From: an uncultured Faecalibacterium sp.
Lineage (GTDB): Bacteria; Bacillota; Clostridia; Oscillospirales; Ruminococcaceae
Assembly (NCBI GenBank): GCA_934539245.1
Contig: CAKTCK010000030.1
Location: 1-22,166, forward strand
DNA: 22,166 nt
Direction of reading: 5' to 3'
The position numbers and the translations under genes were made by a program. Position 1 is the first letter of the stretch, and each line of letters opens with the position of its first letter. Of the stretch, positions 21,722-22,166 are shown in pieces. Below the pieces are notes generated by a model. The model did not search any database. It had not been told where the DNA came from and saw only the letters and a list, made by a program, of their open reading frames with translations.

Positions 21722-21827
21722 GTGAAAATAGCGTTTGGAGCGCTCCGCAGAGCGCGACAAACGCGAAATATAGGTAATTCTTCCGCTATTCATGGCCAGA
21801 GCGCAAGCGGAGGCCATTCAAAATCGT
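21722..21827 (-). repeat. TCTGCGGA hairpin element, copy D (inverted relative to C)
   Basis: Read on the minus strand from 21827, it starts ACGATTTTGAATGGCC. ATGGCC pairs with GGCCAT, and TCCGCT with AGCGGA in the same order as copy C. A linker GAATTACCTATATTTC follows, then GCGTTTG-TC-GCGCT pairs with AGCGC-TC-CAAACGC (a two-base internal loop) around CTGCGG, then TATTTTCACGG. Its 46-base outer part is nearly the reverse complement of the outer part of copy C, so the two ends act as long inverted repeats of a 312-base unit. Confidence 0.8.
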
Positions 21828-21876
21828 CCCACTGGCCGGAAAGTCATATTTTTTCCAAAGAACGCATAAAAAGTGC

Positions 21877-21905
21877 TTGACAGGGCAGGCAAAGCGTGGT
21901 AGAAT
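21877..21905 (+). promoter_or_regulatory. Strong sigma-A promoter for infC
   Basis: TTGACA (21877-21882), a 17-base spacer and TAGAAT (21900-21905) form the best promoter in the window. Transcription should start near 21912, giving a leader of about 196 bases. Confidence 0.85.
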
Positions 21906-21911
21906 AGCCGG

Positions 21912-22107
21912 GTAAAGAAAGCAGCTACGGCCTGTGCCGCGCTCGCCTTGCGGGAGAATGTCCCCGGGCTATACCCGAAACAGCAGCTTATTCCTTTGAG
22001 AATGCTGCGGCTTTGTGTGAAATTTCGCGCGGCTGTCCAGAATATGGGCGGCCGCGTTTTCTATGCCAAATATTGCAACACTATGGATTTTGTTTGGAGG
22101 TGCATTC
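21912..22107 (+). promoter_or_regulatory. Structured infC leader with attenuator-like hairpin
   Basis: The leader contains GCAGC-TT-ATTC (21983-21993) paired with GAAT-GCTGC (22000-22008). A ten-pair stem GCGGCTGTCC (22029-22038) with GGGCGGCCGC (22046-22055, two G-U pairs) is followed by GTTTTC. The latter resembles an intrinsic terminator placed about 50 bases before the infC start. Leaders ahead of infC-rpmI-rplT are known to respond to ribosomal protein L20 (L20 leader) in Firmicutes; whether this one does is inferred from position. Confidence 0.6.
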
Positions 22108-22166
22108 ATTATCGCTACCGCTGGAAAGTCGAAGGAACTGGAGATCAACGGCCAGATCCGTGATCG
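22108..22166 (+). CDS. infC: Translation initiation factor IF-3, 5' end only
   Basis: The last 59 bases encode a start followed by IATAGKSKELEINGQIRD, which matches the N-terminus of IF-3 (the conserved INxxIR motif). No ATG, GTG or TTG is available in this frame. ATT at 22108 lies seven bases after GGAGG (22096-22100); ATC at 22111 is the next option. An AUU start is the known device by which IF-3 represses its own translation, since IF-3 rejects non-standard start codons. The gene continues beyond the window, where rpmI and rplT would be expected. Confidence 0.85.
   Translation, partial: MIATAGKSKELEINGQIRD

Noticed and set aside
19187..21817. An 876-codon open frame on the minus strand across addA
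   Set aside because: It is antisense to a complete AddA with all helicase and nuclease motifs. Its translation is rich in Gly, Arg, His and Gln without domains, as expected for the reverse of GC-rich coding DNA.
21948..22163. A 71-codon plus-strand frame starting in the infC leader
   Set aside because: It is out of frame with the clear IF-3 N-terminus, overlaps the structured leader and has no good ribosome binding site.

Overview
The window looks like the chromosome of a GC-rich anaerobic Firmicute of the Oscillospiraceae/Ruminococcaceae type (Faecalibacterium, Gemmiger or Subdoligranulum-like). This is inferred from the protein families present: SpoIIR, AddAB, SbcCD, UPF0210/UPF0237, DUF1292 and a clostridial-type IF-3. 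Other support comes from strong AGGAGG-type ribosome binding sites, sigma-A promoters and dense coding. No rRNA, tRNA, insertion sequence, phage gene or CRISPR array was seen. The genes are mostly housekeeping; the unusual content is in the intergenic RNA and repeats.

Layout. From 1 to 5231 everything runs on the minus strand: a PC4/YdbC-like DNA-binding protein overlapping an HD-domain protein that leaves the window, and an sbcD-sbcC operon with a small proline-rich unknown at its end. From 5455 to 8352, also minus, lie a two-domain peptidoglycan-binding protein, the sporulation signalling protein SpoIIR, and the conserved pair UPF0237 (ACT domain) and UPF0210. A divergent promoter region at 8353-8590 leads to a plus-strand operon of an Lrp/AsnC regulator, a class I aminotransferase and ispE, followed by a small DUF378 membrane protein. 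Next on the minus strand come DUF1292, a structured RNA, and a peroxiredoxin-like protein without its catalytic cysteine. A plus-strand cyclophilin lipoprotein and minus-strand ruvX follow. The 14469-21514 block is addB-addA. The window ends with a strong promoter, a structured leader and the first codons of infC, which appears to start at AUU.

How the genes work together. Three DNA repair or recombination functions lie within 22 kb (SbcCD, AddAB, RuvX), in separate transcription units. The Lrp regulator probably controls its own operon with the aminotransferase. SpoIIR and the peptidoglycan-binding protein are 49 bases apart and probably co-transcribed.

Most notable signals. (1) A family of four repeated elements (5380-5440, 11475-11576, 21516-21621, 21722-21827). 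They share the octamer TCTGCGGA at the tip of a hairpin whose stem differs in every copy but stays paired. Three copies also carry a second, pseudoknot-like module with compensatory base changes. The last two copies face each other in a 312-base composite between addA and infC. (2) An unassigned structured RNA (about 12267-12490, minus) whose closing helix and terminator compete for the same strand, as in a riboswitch. (3) Two genes, spoIIR and the DUF378 gene, whose ribosome binding site forms the 3' arm of the preceding terminator hairpin.
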